Of a stretch of 64,000 nucleotides of DNA, positions 8,269 to 18,495 are shown in pieces. The stretch covers positions 62,001-126,000 of the forward strand of contig JAKOTR010000029.1 in the NCBI GenBank assembly GCA_029776225.1, given 5' to 3'. Position numbers and translations under genes: made by a program. Position 1 is the stretch's first letter; each line of letters opens with the position of its first letter. The stretch is from Acidobacteriota bacterium. Its GTDB lineage: Bacteria > Acidobacteriota > Terriglobia > Bryobacterales > Bryobacteraceae. Below the pieces are notes generated by a model. That model was not told the origin of the DNA. It saw only the letters and a list, made by a program, of their open reading frames with translations, and made no database searches.

Positions 8269-10331
8269 GGCCTGCCCTCGATCGCCAGCGTCACCTCGTT
8301 GCTAGCGGCGGGCTGCCCTCCCGGAGGCGTCACAATCACCGACACCGGAACCGCGGAGCCGAGCGGAACGTTTTCGGGAATCCTCGCGTTGATCTGGGCG
8401 ACCCCGATCAACGTGGGCGCCAGCCCGGCAAACTGAACTTCGCTCTCCACACCCCCAATCAGCACCGTGACTGAGCCGCGCAGGTGGATAAGGCGGTCCG
8501 GCGGCGCGGGCTCACCGGCGGGTAGCACTTCATCGGCGGGGCCCAGCCCGGTGGCATAGATCGAAATAAAGTCGCCCGGCCAGGCGGGCTGGCCCGGAGC
8601 GATGATGTTCCGTTCCTTGGCGAACTGCGCGGTGTCGGCGAACTCCCCTCCCGCCAGCAGGATCGTTCCCTGCCCCGTTCCGCTGCCCTCGATAGTGAAG
8701 ATGCCGGGGCTCGCGTCGAGCATCGATACCCTCACCGGCTCGGAAAACCCAAACGGCCCCTCAACCACAAATTCCAGTTGCACTCCCGGCTGCACCTGGG
8801 GGCACTGAAAATTGATCTGGCCGGACGAAACATACAGCAGCGGGGCGTATTGACCGTTGATCCTCAGCCGCACGCCGTTCAGTTCAAACGGCGCCGGCGC
8901 GGAAGTAAGCGCCACGGGAGGTTCGGACGTGAAGTTCGCTCCGAAAACGGTGGCCAGGCTGCCCGGACTGCAAACCTGTTCGGTCTGGAAACCGGCTGCG
9001 TTCACCAGCCCGAAGATAACCGTCCTGTCGGTACCGGCGGTGATGACAACGTCTGCGGTGGAAAAATCGCCGTCTTCGTCCGTTGCGGTGAACGTCACGG
9101 TGTGGGCGCCGAGCTGATCGAACCCCGGGGTCCAGGAGAACCTGCCCGTATCCGCGTCGAAGCGCGCTCCCGCGGGGAGACCTTGCGCGATGAGCGTCAC
9201 CGCTCCTCCGCCGGGATCGGTCGCGGAAACCTCAAACGAACTCTCGCGCCCCGCCGCCATGAAGACCTCGCGCGGGGCGGAAAGCACCGGGGCGTCCCGC
9301 GGAACGATGTTGAGAATATGCGCGTCAACCCCGCCTCCGCAAGCGGCCTCCAGCATCACGGTCTGGCCCGGCGCCGCCGGCGCGATGAGAGCCTCAAACC
9401 TTGCTTCCGGCTGTCCGCTCCGCACCGTAATCGTTTCGGGCACCATCACATCGGGCGTGTTGGACCACAGCGCGATGCTCACCGGACCGCTGGAATGAGA
9501 CGAGCTGAGCCGGGCGGTGCAGTAAGCGCGCTCGCCTGCCTCCACCCAATCCGGCTCGCACCTCATCCAGCTCAGGCGCACGCCGGCAAGCAACAGCGTC
9601 GTCTCCACCGTGCTGCCGTCATACTCCGCCTTCAGGGAGACGGTTGCGCTGCCCGCCAACTCCTGAGCCTGCGCCCGGAATGTCGCCGACCTCCTGCCGG
9701 CAGGAATGGAGATACTGCTCGGAAAAGTGAGCGCCGGGTGGCTGCTCGCCAGCGACACGGCCGCTCCGCCCGGCGGCGCAGCCCTGCTGAGCATCACCGT
9801 ACAGACCGTCTCCCCGGGAGGATCGATATCATCCGGGTCGCAGGACAAAGAGGTGAGCTCGAACGGTACGCTGGTGTCCACGCTTCCGCCGGTAGCGGAG
9901 GTTGCCAGCGGGTCTCCGAAAGGCGTCGCCCCGAGGGCATCCCTCACCTCCACCGGCGATATCCGCGGCGAGACCGAAGGATCGGCTTCCAGCTCAACCA
10001 GAGCGATCACGCCCGCCGGAATGGCCACCTGGTTCCAGCCGCTCAGGATGCACGTAATCGAACCGCTCCGCTCGGCGCACGAAAGAATTTTTTCTTGAGC
10101 GATGGCCGCCGGCCCTTCCCGGACCAAAATCCCCCTGAATACGTTGCGGTCGTATACGATTGTCCACTGCAAGGCGGACGCCCAGGGACCCTGGCCGGGC
10201 TCGTAGGCGAGCGGGAGCGTGGCGACCCCGTTGCCGGCGACCCGGCCCTCCCCCAGATCCAGTGAGGACGTCGCGGCGCGCGGCAAAAGCGGCCCGCACA
10301 CCAACACACAGATTGCGAGGAAGCGACGCAC
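8265..10331 (-). CDS. Exported multi-domain adhesion-like protein with TIGR03437-type C-terminus
   Basis: About 688 residues. A signal peptide (RRFLAICVLVCGPLLPRAAT) leads into a cohesin-like beta domain (residues about 25-170). Two or three Ig/CalX-like repeats follow, then a putative-Ig/cadherin-like segment (RFSWTPGFDQLGAHTVTFTA). Last comes the module beginning LVNAAGF and containing SPGSLATVFGANF and FQCP, which matches the TIGR03437 domain family of Solibacter. GTG at 10331 is preferred because it puts the charged residues right before the hydrophobic core; a TTG at 10364 is the alternative. It lies antisense inside the exopolysaccharide cluster. Role probably surface or extracellular binding; ligand unknown. 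Confidence 0.75.
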   Translation of the reverse strand: MRRFLAICVLVCGPLLPRAATSSLDLGEGRVAGNGVATLPLAYEPGQGPWASALQWTIVYDRNVFRGILVREGPAAIAQEKILSCAERSGSITCILSGWNQVAIPAGVIALVELEADPSVSPRISPVEVRDALGATPFGDPLATSATGGSVDTSVPFELTSLSCDPDDIDPPGETVCTVMLSRAAPPGGAAVSLASSHPALTFPSSISIPAGRRSATFRAQAQELAGSATVSLKAEYDGSTVETTLLLAGVRLSWMRCEPDWVEAGERAYCTARLSSSHSSGPVSIALWSNTPDVMVPETITVRSGQPEARFEALIAPAAPGQTVMLEAACGGGVDAHILNIVPRDAPVLSAPREVFMAAGRESSFEVSATDPGGGAVTLIAQGLPAGARFDADTGRFSWTPGFDQLGAHTVTFTATDEDGDFSTADVVITAGTDRTVIFGLVNAAGFQTEQVCSPGSLATVFGANFTSEPPVALTSAPAPFELNGVRLRINGQYAPLLYVSSGQINFQCPQVQPGVQLEFVVEGPFGFSEPVRVSMLDASPGIFTIEGSGTGQGTILLAGGEFADTAQFAKERNIIAPGQPAWPGDFISIYATGLGPADEVLPAGEPAPPDRLIHLRGSVTVLIGGVESEVQFAGLAPTLIGVAQINARIPENVPLGSAVPVSVIVTPPGGQPAASNEVTLAIEGRP

Positions 10332-10565
10332 CCGTTGTGCACACCCTAGCAGGTTGGAATCCAAATCACGGCCCTCCGCCCTTGTGCCGCTATTTGCCGT
10401 AAGCGTCCGACCACGCTCCAGCCGAACGAAAGCGCGGTGGTCGCAGAGACGAAAGTTTGGTCGAGATTGCCAACAGTTGTAAATCTCCAGGGTGCGCAGA
10501 CGCTAGATTGGCGGCCCTACAGCCTGTTTGGCCTCCAGCGTGCTCGTTCGCCAACAGTTCCACTT

Positions 10566-12176
10566 ATGGCCAGCCAAAGAGTCAAGCAGGTCGTGCCCGG
10601 TTTTCTCAGTTCAATCCCCCCGCTATCGCTGTTTCGGATGCTTTGGAAGCACAAGGTCGGCATCCTGATCGGCTGGATTGTACTGAGCGCGCTCGGCGTC
10701 GTGGGCGTCTGGCAGTTGCCCGCGGTATACCGGGCGGAGTCGCTGATCCTGGTAGATCTCCAGGAAATTCCCGAGCGTTTCGTCGCCCCGCTTGTTCAGG
10801 TGTCGCTGCAAGACCGGCTTGCGACCCTCAAGCAACAGATCCTCAGCGCGTCGCAGTTGCAGCAGATCATCGAGTCGTTCGACCTCTACCGCGAGGAGCG
10901 CAAGACGCAGTCGATGGACGAGATCATCCGGCGCATGAGGAACGAAGTGGAGGTCACCGTTGAGCGCGGGTTCCAGTACGGACCGGGCGCATTCCGGGTG
11001 GCCTATGAGGGGCCAACGCCAGTCGTGGTCGCCGGTGTCGTAAACGCCATCTCGAACCTTTTTATCGCCGAAAACACCAAGACTCGGGAAGAACAGGCCA
11101 AACTTACCACCCAGTTCCTCGCCGCCCAGTTGGCCGAAGCCAAGAAGAGTCTGGAGCAGCAGGAGAGGCGGCTAAGCGAGTTCAAGCGGCAGCGGATGGG
11201 CGAGCTTCCCCAGCAGGAAACCGCCCTGCTCTCCATGATCAACGGAGTCAGGGCCGAGCTTCAGACGAACCAGGAAGCGATCACGCGCGCACAGCAGAAC
11301 ATCGCCTCGCTGGAGAACTCGTTGTCGTACGCCCAGACCGCTGAAGCGCGTCTGGTCGCACTGCTGAAGCAGGTGGCGGACGGGGCGCGCCCGGTGCAGC
11401 CTTCCGCTCCACCGCCGCCGCGCCGCTCCGAGATCCTGGAGGCCGAACTGCGCGCCGCGCGGCTGCGCTACCAGGATGAGCACCCGGAGATCAGACGCCT
11501 CACGGCCGAACTCGCCGATGCGCGCGCCCAGGAAGCGAGAGAGAGGGCGGCCGCGCCCAAGCCGGCGCCGGAATCACCCAGACCGGCCGCGATTCCGCCG
11601 GAACTGCTCGCCGAGCTGAACCGGGAGCGCGAGCGGGTGGGCACCCTCAAGCTGGAGCTGGAACTGGCGCGCAAGGAGCTGCAGGCGCGGATCAACGAGC
11701 GGGCCGAATTGCAGCGCAAGCTGGTGGAGTACCAGGGCCGGCTCGAACGCGTGCCCATCAGGGAACAGGAACTGGCCGCGATCACCCGCGATTACGAGAT
11801 GTCGCAGCAAAACTACCAGGCGCTGTACCAGAAGAAGATTGCCGCGCAGATGGCGGCGGAACTCGAACGCCGGCAACAATCCGAGCGCTTTACGATTCTG
11901 GACCACGCCCGCGTGCCGGAGGCGCCTGTCAAGCCGAACCGGCTGTTGCTGTCCATCGCCGCCTCACTGGCGGCGCTGGCGTTGAGCGCGGTGTTCCCCC
12001 TCGGGTTGGAGATCAAGAGAAACAAGCTGCTCGGCCCGTGGGAACTGCCCCCTGACGTCGTGATCCTCGGAAGGGTGCCCAAGGTTGCGAAGGCCACGGC
12101 CGGCGCGGGCCGGATGTTCCAGGGCCTGGCTGCAGCGCTTCTGACCGTAGCTGGCGCGTGTCTGACGATTTACTGA
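10566..12176 (+). CDS. Wzz/GumC-type polysaccharide co-polymerase
   Basis: About 536 residues. A first membrane segment near residues 28-50 (KVGILIGWIVLSALGVVGVW) is followed by the Wzz fold. A long Glu/Arg-rich coiled coil (about 180-430) comes next, then the ProPro-type motif before a second membrane segment (PVKPNRLLLS near 460), and a third hydrophobic stretch ends the protein. This architecture controls polymer length and couples to outer-membrane export. The kinase half normally fused in Wzc is a separate gene just downstream. The start is uncertain: the frame is open upstream to 10437, but residues before 10566 do not look coding. Confidence 0.85.
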   Translation: MASQRVKQVVPGFLSSIPPLSLFRMLWKHKVGILIGWIVLSALGVVGVWQLPAVYRAESLILVDLQEIPERFVAPLVQVSLQDRLATLKQQILSASQLQQIIESFDLYREERKTQSMDEIIRRMRNEVEVTVERGFQYGPGAFRVAYEGPTPVVVAGVVNAISNLFIAENTKTREEQAKLTTQFLAAQLAEAKKSLEQQERRLSEFKRQRMGELPQQETALLSMINGVRAELQTNQEAITRAQQNIASLENSLSYAQTAEARLVALLKQVADGARPVQPSAPPPPRRSEILEAELRAARLRYQDEHPEIRRLTAELADARAQEARERAAAPKPAPESPRPAAIPPELLAELNRERERVGTLKLELELARKELQARINERAELQRKLVEYQGRLERVPIREQELAAITRDYEMSQQNYQALYQKKIAAQMAAELERRQQSERFTILDHARVPEAPVKPNRLLLSIAASLAALALSAVFPLGLEIKRNKLLGPWELPPDVVILGRVPKVAKATAGAGRMFQGLAAALLTVAGACLTIY

Positions 12177-12187
12177 ACGGAGGTCTG

Positions 12188-12976
12188 ATGGGAAATCCCC
12201 GCATGGCGCAGAGTCGGGCGGACGCAGAACAGTCCGCCTTCAATCCGCCCGCCGGTATGCCGGTGATTGCCCCGGCAATCGGAGAATACCGGAGCGTCAA
12301 TCTTAGGTTTGGAGACGAGCCGTTGCTGCCCTTCGACAGCGTGGACCCAAAGGCTGCGGAGCAATACCGCATGATCCGCGGAAAGCTCTTGCACCATCCG
12401 GCCGGACCGCGACTGATCGCGGTCACCAGTCCGGGGCCCGGAGACGGCAAGAGCATCACCGCCATCAACATCGCGGGCGCGATCGCGCTGAAGGACAAGA
12501 TGAAGGCGCTGATCGTCGATGCGGACATGCGGCGGCGCGGAATCTCTTCGATGTTGGGCTTGGGAGACTTGCCGGGGCTGGCGGAAGTGCTCCGGGGAGA
12601 GGCGCATATCGAAAATGTTGTGGTTTCGGCAAACGAACTGCCGAACCTTCACATTCTTCCCGCCGGCCAGACGGAGAACTCGAACGCCGCCGAGCTGCTG
12701 GAATCGGCCCGCTGGAGGGAAACCGCGGCCGAACTCCGGCGGCGCTTCTCTATGGTCATCGTGGACACGGTGCCGATCGGCCTGGTTGTCGATTCGGAGC
12801 TCGTGCAACTGGTTTCCGACGGCACGATCGTGGTGGTGCGGCCGGACCACACCGACCGGGCGCGCTGCCGGGAAGCGCTCAGTTCTGTGCGCAAGGAGAA
12901 GCTGCTGGGAGTGGTCGTCAACTGCTCGGAGGACTGGCTGTTCTGGGGAACGCCGAGCTATTCCTACTACCGGTAA
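12188..12976 (+). CDS. CpsD/CapB-type tyrosine kinase (BY-kinase)
   Basis: 262 residues. P-loop ATPase of bacterial tyrosine kinases: Walker [10 protein letters not shown] (about residue 85), Walker A' [11 protein letters not shown], Walker B MVIVDTVP. The C-terminus ends in a tyrosine cluster (YSYYR), the autophosphorylation tail that regulates polymer assembly. The ATG at 12188 is chosen because GGAGG lies five bases before it; an earlier in-frame ATG has no ribosome site. Split adaptor and kinase genes are the CapA/CapB arrangement, more usual in Firmicutes than in Gram-negative Wzc systems. Confidence 0.9.
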   Translation: MGNPRMAQSRADAEQSAFNPPAGMPVIAPAIGEYRSVNLRFGDEPLLPFDSVDPKAAEQYRMIRGKLLHHPAGPRLIAVTSPGPGDGKSITAINIAGAIALKDKMKALIVDADMRRRGISSMLGLGDLPGLAEVLRGEAHIENVVVSANELPNLHILPAGQTENSNAAELLESARWRETAAELRRRFSMVIVDTVPIGLVVDSELVQLVSDGTIVVVRPDHTDRARCREALSSVRKEKLLGVVVNCSEDWLFWGTPSYSYYR

Positions 12977-13026
12977 ACGGGCCGGTGCTTGATAGCACGA
13001 GGGATTGTACACACAGAGGAGGCGAG

Positions 13027-13572
13027 ATGGTTGCCAGCGATGTACGGCTGGGAAAAAACGTCGTGATTTATCGTCCTGAGCTGGTGAATCTGTACGGCTG
13101 CCACATTGGCGACGGCAGCCGCATCGGCCCGTTCGTGGAGATTCAGGGGGGAGCCACCATCGGCTCCAACTGCAAGATTTCGAGCCACACATTCATCTGC
13201 ACCGGCGTCAAGATCGAGGACGGCGTATTCATCGGGCACGGCGTCATGTTCACCAACGACACGTACCCGAGCGCGGTCAACGAAGACGGATCGCTGCAAA
13301 CCGCCGCCGATTGGGAAGTCGTCGAGACCACGGTGCGGGAGGGCGCTTCCATCGGAAGCAATGCAACCATTCTGTGCGGCGTGACCATCGGGCGGCGCGC
13401 GCTGGTGGGCGCCGGCGCGGTGGTCACGCGCGACGTGCCGGATTATGCGATCGTCGCGGGCGTCCCGGCGCGCGTGATCGGCGACGTGCGGTCGCGAAAG
13501 GCCAAAGGAGCGGAATATTCACATGGTCCCGTTTGTCGATCTGAAGCAGCAATATCGAAGCATAGCGCCTGA
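13027..13572 (+). CDS. Hexapeptide N-acetyltransferase, WbpD/WlbB-like
   Basis: 181 residues. Left-handed beta-helix repeats run through the protein ([54 protein letters not shown], ending AGVPARVIG). The FTND loop and overall length match UDP-2-acetamido-3-amino-uronate N-acetyltransferases. Start set by GGAGG at 13018. The last 16 codons overlap the next gene by 50 bp in another frame, so the C-terminal tail is probably recruited sequence. Together with the genes at 7225 and 13523 it completes three successive steps of the Wbp pathway. Confidence 0.85.
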   Translation: MVASDVRLGKNVVIYRPELVNLYGCHIGDGSRIGPFVEIQGGATIGSNCKISSHTFICTGVKIEDGVFIGHGVMFTNDTYPSAVNEDGSLQTAADWEVVETTVREGASIGSNATILCGVTIGRRALVGAGAVVTRDVPDYAIVAGVPARVIGDVRSRKAKGAEYSHGPVCRSEAAISKHSA

Positions 13573-14632
13573 AATCAACGCGGCCGTTCTGGAGACACTG
13601 GAGAGCAGCCAATTTGTTCTGGGCACCCAGGTCGCGGCGTTTGAAGAGGAATTCAGCCAGTACGTCGGAGCACGGTTTGGCATCGGCGTGAACTCGGGCA
13701 CCAGCGCGCTTCACCTGGCGCTGCTGGCCGCCGGCATCGGCCCCGGCGATGAGGTGATTACGGTCTCGTTCACGTTCGTCGCGACCGTGGCGGCCATCGT
13801 CTACACCGGTGCGAAGCCGGTCCTGGTGGATATCGACCCGCGCACGAACACCATCGATCCGGCGCTGGTGGAAGCGGCGATCACCGATCGCACGAAGGCG
13901 ATCCTGCCTGTCCATCTCTACGGCCAGCCGGCTGACCTCGACCCGCTCATCGAAATCGCTCAGCGGCACAACCTGACCATCATCGAGGACGCCGCACAGG
14001 CGCACGGCGCGGAGTACAAGGGCCGGCGCGTGGGCAGCATCGGCGATCTGGGCTGCTTCAGCTTTTACCCCGGCAAGAACCTTGGCGCGTACGGCGAGGG
14101 TGGCATGGTTGTCACCAACAATCCCGAGTACGCCCGCAAGATCCGAATGCTGCGGGACTGGGGCGCGGAGCAGAAATATCAGCACGTCCTGAAGGGCTAC
14201 AACTACCGCCTGGAAGGGATTCAGGGAGCGATCCTCAGGGTCAAGCTGCGCCATCTCGAGGCCTGGACGGAAGCGCGCCGCGGGCACGCCGCGCTGTATT
14301 CCGAAAGACTTGCCGCTTCCGGCCTGCGGCTTCCGGCAAGCGTGCCCAACACGCGCCACGTCTTTCACGTCTACGGCGTATTCACCCCTGAGCGCGATCA
14401 ACTGCGCGAAGCGCTCAACCGGCAGGGAATTCAAACCGGTATTCACTATCCGATACCCGTGCATCTGCTCCCGGCCTATGCCGACCTGGGCTACCAGCCC
14501 GGCAGTCTCCCTCATAGCGAGCGGGCGGCGCGCGAAGAACTCTCGCTGCCGATGTTCGCAGAGCTGACCGAAGAGCAGATCGGCCGGGTTTGCGACGCGG
14601 TCTTGGAACACGCCTATGCCCGGCAGAGCTGA
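13523..14632 (+). CDS. DegT/DnrJ/EryC1/StrS sugar aminotransferase, WbpE-like
   Basis: 369 residues, PLP-dependent. It begins with the family hallmark [11 protein letters not shown], has the cofactor region [15 protein letters not shown] and the PLP lysine in [16 protein letters not shown] (about residue 184). It transfers an amino group to a keto nucleotide sugar; WbpE acts on the C3 keto uronate made by WbpB. The start overlaps the acetyltransferase by 50 bp and the end overlaps the next acyltransferase by 17 bp, so the three are likely translated together. Confidence 0.9.
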   Translation: MVPFVDLKQQYRSIAPEINAAVLETLESSQFVLGTQVAAFEEEFSQYVGARFGIGVNSGTSALHLALLAAGIGPGDEVITVSFTFVATVAAIVYTGAKPVLVDIDPRTNTIDPALVEAAITDRTKAILPVHLYGQPADLDPLIEIAQRHNLTIIEDAAQAHGAEYKGRRVGSIGDLGCFSFYPGKNLGAYGEGGMVVTNNPEYARKIRMLRDWGAEQKYQHVLKGYNYRLEGIQGAILRVKLRHLEAWTEARRGHAALYSERLAASGLRLPASVPNTRHVFHVYGVFTPERDQLREALNRQGIQTGIHYPIPVHLLPAYADLGYQPGSLPHSERAAREELSLPMFAELTEEQIGRVCDAVLEHAYARQS

Positions 14633-15344
14633 ACCGGCGCGCGTGGTGCGCGCGGCGCACGCGCTGAAAACCATCGAGCCCGATCCGGATTTCGAGCGCG
14701 GGCTGTCGGAGCACCTCCGGGGCAGTTACAGCCGCGATGCGCTCATTGAAATCTACGCGCGCTTCATACAGGGCGACGGGAAACTCGATTCGATGATGCG
14801 CCGGGCGATCTGGCGGGCGCTGGCGCGCCGCTTCGGAGACGGCGTTTCGATCGGCCCCGGCGCGAATTTCCGCCATCCGGAGACATTCGAGATCGGGAAC
14901 GGCGTCTTCATCGGGGCGAATACCTACATTCAGGGCCGCCACGACGGCCGCTGCTCGATTGGCGACCACGTCTGGATTGGGCCGCAGAGCTACTTCGACG
15001 CACGCGATCTCATCCTCGAGGAATACGTGGGATGGGGCCCGGGAGCGAAGGTCCTCGGCTCCGAGCACACCGGAATTCCATTGGACACGCCGATCATCCG
15101 GACAGACCTCGAAATCAGGCCGGTGAGAGTGGAGGCTTGGGCCGACATCGGCACGGGCGCGATCATCCTGCCGGGAGTCACCATCGGGCGCGCAAGCATC
15201 GTAGGCGCCGGCGCGGTGGTGACGCGGGACGTTCCGCCCTATACCGTCGTTGCGGGCGTGCCCGCCCGGGTCATCCGGCGCCGGGATGAAGCAGCCGTGA
15301 GGGATTCCATTGAGGAGGCGCAATGCCGTTTGCAAGAGCACTGA
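14616..15344 (+). CDS. Hexapeptide-repeat acyltransferase
   Basis: 242 residues. A helical N-terminal region of about 75 residues precedes left-handed beta-helix repeats ([48 protein letters not shown]), closing with [11 protein letters not shown]. This is the second acyltransferase of the cluster and probably decorates another sugar with acetyl or a related group. It overlaps both neighbours (17 bp before, 22 bp after), so it sits in the middle of a coupled operon. Acceptor not predictable. Confidence 0.85.
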   Translation: MPGRAEPARVVRAAHALKTIEPDPDFERGLSEHLRGSYSRDALIEIYARFIQGDGKLDSMMRRAIWRALARRFGDGVSIGPGANFRHPETFEIGNGVFIGANTYIQGRHDGRCSIGDHVWIGPQSYFDARDLILEEYVGWGPGAKVLGSEHTGIPLDTPIIRTDLEIRPVRVEAWADIGTGAIILPGVTIGRASIVGAGAVVTRDVPPYTVVAGVPARVIRRRDEAAVRDSIEEAQCRLQEH

Positions 15345-16300
15345 TCACCGGCGGGGCCGGCCTGATCGGCTCGCACATCGCCGACGCGCTGGTCCGCGCC
15401 GGCACGAAACAGATTGTGGTCCTGGACAATTTCGTGAGGGGCTGCCGTGAAAACCTGCGGTGGGCCGAGGCAAACGGGAACATCGAAGTCGTGGAGGGCG
15501 ATATCCGCGACCGCCGCCTCGTCCGCGAGCTGACGCGCGGAGCGGACGTCGTGTTCCACCAGGCGGCCATACGCATCACGCAGTGCGCCGAGGATCCGCG
15601 GCTCGCGTTTGAAGTGCTGGCCGAAGGCTCGTTCAACGTCTTCGAGGCCGCGGCCAACGCGGGTGTCCGCAAGCTGGTGGCCGCCTCGTCGGCATCCGTC
15701 TATGGAATGGCGGACCAGTTCCCCACGACGGAAGACCATCATCCGTACAACAACCGCACGTTCTACGGCGCCGCCAAAGCGTTCAACGAAGGCATGCTGC
15801 GCAGCTTCCACGACATGTACGGCTTGAACTACGTCGCGCTGCGCTACTTCAACGTCTACGGGCCGCGCATGGATATTCACGGCGCCTACACCGAGGTGCT
15901 CATCCGCTGGATGGAGCGCATTGCCGCCGGCAAGCCGTGCCTCATCCTGGGCGACGGCTCGCAGACCATGGACTTCGTTTACGTGGAGGACGTCGCCCGC
16001 GCGAACCTGCTGGCAGCCGAATCCGACGCGACCGACGCCGTCTTCAACGTCGCCAGCGGAACCGAGACGAGCCTGCGCGAGCTGGCCGACGCGCTGCTCA
16101 GGGTGATGGGCGCCAGCCACCCGCACGAGTTCGGGCCGGAAAGGAAAGTCAACGCGGTGCCCCGCAGGCTCGCCGATACCACCGCGGCCGAGCGCGCGCT
16201 CGGGTTCCGCGCGGAGGTGACGCTTGATGAAGGGCTGAGAAGGCTTGTCGCCTGGTGGAAAGAAAGGAGGGGTGAGCTTCAACATGCTGCCCGTGCCTGA
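15323..16300 (+). CDS. NAD-dependent nucleotide-sugar epimerase (extended SDR)
   Basis: 325 residues. Rossmann NAD motif TGGAGLIGSH at the N-terminus; catalytic triad SSASVYG and YGAAK (about residues 119-150); RYFNVYGPRMD substrate loop. These mark UDP-hexose 4-epimerases and related WbpP enzymes. It supplies an epimerised sugar for the exopolysaccharide repeat unit. The start lies inside the end of the acyltransferase gene, and its own end overlaps the next aminotransferase. Confidence 0.88.
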   Translation: MPFARALITGGAGLIGSHIADALVRAGTKQIVVLDNFVRGCRENLRWAEANGNIEVVEGDIRDRRLVRELTRGADVVFHQAAIRITQCAEDPRLAFEVLAEGSFNVFEAAANAGVRKLVAASSASVYGMADQFPTTEDHHPYNNRTFYGAAKAFNEGMLRSFHDMYGLNYVALRYFNVYGPRMDIHGAYTEVLIRWMERIAAGKPCLILGDGSQTMDFVYVEDVARANLLAAESDATDAVFNVASGTETSLRELADALLRVMGASHPHEFGPERKVNAVPRRLADTTAAERALGFRAEVTLDEGLRRLVAWWKERRGELQHAARA

Positions 16301-17489
16301 GCAGGTGGAAACCAGGACGGAACGCCCGCCCTCCATTCCAATCACGCGCCCCTGGATGGACGAGCGCGAGGCCGAAGCCGCGCGGCGGCCCATTCTTTCC
16401 GGGTGGATCACCCAGGGACCGGAAGTGGCGGCGTTCGAACGGGAGTTCGCCGCGATGGTCGGAGCGCCGCACGCGTGCGCCGTCTCGAACTGCACCACCG
16501 CGCTGCACCTCGCGCTTAAGGCAGCCGGCGTGGGGCCGGGCGACGAGGTCATCACGGTCAGCCACTCCTTCATCGCCACCGCAAACAGCATCCGCATGTG
16601 CGGCGCCGTGCCGGTGTTCGTCGATATCGAGCCGGGCACGTTCAATATGGCCCCGGACCTGGTGGAATCCGCCATCGGCGAACGAACCCGCGCCATCCTT
16701 TGCGTACACCAGATGGGCATGCCCTGCGACCTCGAACGGCTCGTCGCCGTCGCCCGGCGGCATTCCCTGCCCCTGATCGAGGACGCGGCGTGCGCCATCG
16801 GAAGCGAAATCCTCGTCAACGGCAGGTGGGAAAAGATCGGCAAGCCTCACGGCGACATCGCATGCTTCTCTTTCCACCCGCGCAAGGTGATCACGACCGG
16901 CGACGGCGGCATGCTGACCACCGCGCGTCCCGAGTGGGACCGCCAGTTCCGCCTCTGGCGCCAGCACGGCATGAGCGTGCCGGATACGGTGCGCCATGCG
17001 GCCCGCGAGGTGATCTTCGAAACGTATCCGGTAAGCGGGTTCAACTACCGGATGACGGACGTTCAGGCTGCGATCGGCAGGGAGCAACTGAAGCGGCTGC
17101 CGGAGATCGTGGAGCGGCGCCGGGCGCTGGCGGCCCGCTACGCCGAACTGCTGGGCGGCGTTCCCGGGCTGGTGCTCCCGCCGGAGCCGTCATGGGCGCG
17201 CAGCAACTGGCAGAGTTTCTGCGTGCGGCTTCCGGAACACTGCGACCAGCGGCGGGTCATGCAGCGCATGCTGGACCGCGGCGTTTCCACCCGCCGCGGA
17301 ATCATGTGCGCGCACCGCGAGCCCGCCTATGTCGCCGAACCGTGGCGCGCGGCTCACCCCTTGCGCGAAAGCGAGCGCGCGCAGGATACCTCCATCATCC
17401 TGCCGCTGTTCGCGCAAATGACGCACGCGGAGCAGGATGCCGTCGCCGCCGCTCTCATACACAGCATCGAGGGGAAACATGCCGTCTGA
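16284..17489 (+). CDS. Second DegT/DnrJ/EryC1/StrS sugar aminotransferase
   Basis: About 401 residues. ISGW-type N-terminus (LSGWITQGPEVAAFE), cofactor region SNCTTALHLALKAAGVG and PLP lysine in FSFHPRKVITTGDGG. It is clearly distinct from the aminotransferase at 13523, so the polymer probably contains a second amino sugar. Start uncertain: AGGAGG at 16265-16270 lies 13 bases before the ATG and only one before an in-frame GTG at 16272. It overlaps the epimerase end and the following glycosyltransferase start. Confidence 0.88.
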   Translation: MLPVPEQVETRTERPPSIPITRPWMDEREAEAARRPILSGWITQGPEVAAFEREFAAMVGAPHACAVSNCTTALHLALKAAGVGPGDEVITVSHSFIATANSIRMCGAVPVFVDIEPGTFNMAPDLVESAIGERTRAILCVHQMGMPCDLERLVAVARRHSLPLIEDAACAIGSEILVNGRWEKIGKPHGDIACFSFHPRKVITTGDGGMLTTARPEWDRQFRLWRQHGMSVPDTVRHAAREVIFETYPVSGFNYRMTDVQAAIGREQLKRLPEIVERRRALAARYAELLGGVPGLVLPPEPSWARSNWQSFCVRLPEHCDQRRVMQRMLDRGVSTRRGIMCAHREPAYVAEPWRAAHPLRESERAQDTSIILPLFAQMTHAEQDAVAAALIHSIEGKHAV

Positions 17490-18495
17490 CGTCGAGCAGG
17501 TTTCCAGGCCCGCAGCCGCCGCACCCAGGCAACGGACCTGCACCCTGCTGTCCATCGTCACCCCCGCGTTCAATGAGAGCGAGAACCTGCCGGTTCTCTA
17601 TCTGCGCCTCGTGCGCGTGCTCGACGAGCTTGGCATTCCCTGGGAGTGGGTCATCGTCGACGATCACTCCCGGGACGACACTTTCGCCGTGATCTCCCGC
17701 CTCGCGCGCTCGGATCCCCGCGTCCGCGGCCTGCGCTTCGCGCGCAACTTCGGTTCGCACACGGCCCTGGCGTGCGGGCTGCACCATGCGCGCGGAGCGT
17801 GCGCCGTGGTCATGGCAGCCGACCTCCAGGATCCCCCGGAAACAATCCCCGCGCTGCTGAACGAATGGCGCCAGGGGGCGCATGTCGTGTGGGCGGTCCG
17901 CCGCCGCCGCGAGGGCGAAAGCGCCGCCACGATCGGCACGGCGCGGATCTACTACTGGCTGATGCGGCATGTTGCCGGAATGAAGGAACTGCCGAGCACC
18001 GGCGCCGATTTCTTCCTCGCCGACCGCAAGGTCCTCGAGGCGTTCCGCGAGTTCCGCGAAAGCAACACCAGCGTCACCGCGCTCATCACCTGGCTGGGCT
18101 TCCGGCAGTCCAGAATCCTTTACGACAAGCAGGCGCGGCTCCACGGCCGCTCGGGCTGGAATCTGGAAAAGAAAATCAAGCTGTTGGTGGACTCGATCAC
18201 CTCCTTTAGCTATGTTCCGGTCCGGATTATGAGCTACGTCGGACTGCTGGTGGCCACGCTGGGTTTCCTTTACGCCGGTTTCATTCTCGTGAACGCCGCC
18301 ATTGGCAAGCCGGCCCAGGGATGGTCGTCCTTGATGGTGGTCGTGCTGGTTCTCGGCGGCTGCCAGATTCTCATGATGGGGGTGTTGGGGGAGTATCTCT
18401 GGCGAGCACTCGAGGAGTGCCGGGGCCGGCCCCGCTATCTCATCGAGGAGCAGACCGAGCCGGAAACGCCCGGCGATGCAAGGAGTGACACATGA
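17479..18495 (+). CDS. Family 2 glycosyltransferase with C-terminal membrane segments
   Basis: 338 residues. GT-A domain: LLSIVTPAFNESENLPVLY at the start, VDDHSRDDT and the DXD-like ADLQDPPE. Two C-terminal membrane helices (about 250-275 and 285-310). This is the DPM1/ArnC/GtrB type that moves sugar onto polyprenyl phosphate or decorates a lipid-linked glycan. It is the only glycosyltransferase in the cluster. ATG with GAGGGG five bases before, overlapping the preceding stop by eleven bases. Confidence 0.88.
   Translation: MPSDVEQVSRPAAAAPRQRTCTLLSIVTPAFNESENLPVLYLRLVRVLDELGIPWEWVIVDDHSRDDTFAVISRLARSDPRVRGLRFARNFGSHTALACGLHHARGACAVVMAADLQDPPETIPALLNEWRQGAHVVWAVRRRREGESAATIGTARIYYWLMRHVAGMKELPSTGADFFLADRKVLEAFREFRESNTSVTALITWLGFRQSRILYDKQARLHGRSGWNLEKKIKLLVDSITSFSYVPVRIMSYVGLLVATLGFLYAGFILVNAAIGKPAQGWSSLMVVVLVLGGCQILMMGVLGEYLWRALEECRGRPRYLIEEQTEPETPGDARSDT

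Noticed and set aside
8778-10265. 495-codon plus-strand frame opposite the exported TIGR03437-type gene
   Set aside because: No recognisable motif and Arg/His-rich composition; the opposite strand holds clear Ig-like and TIGR03437-type sequence.
10437-10565. N-terminal extension of the GumC-like gene
   Set aside because: The residues before 10566 look like random translation and no ribosome site is present at 10437.
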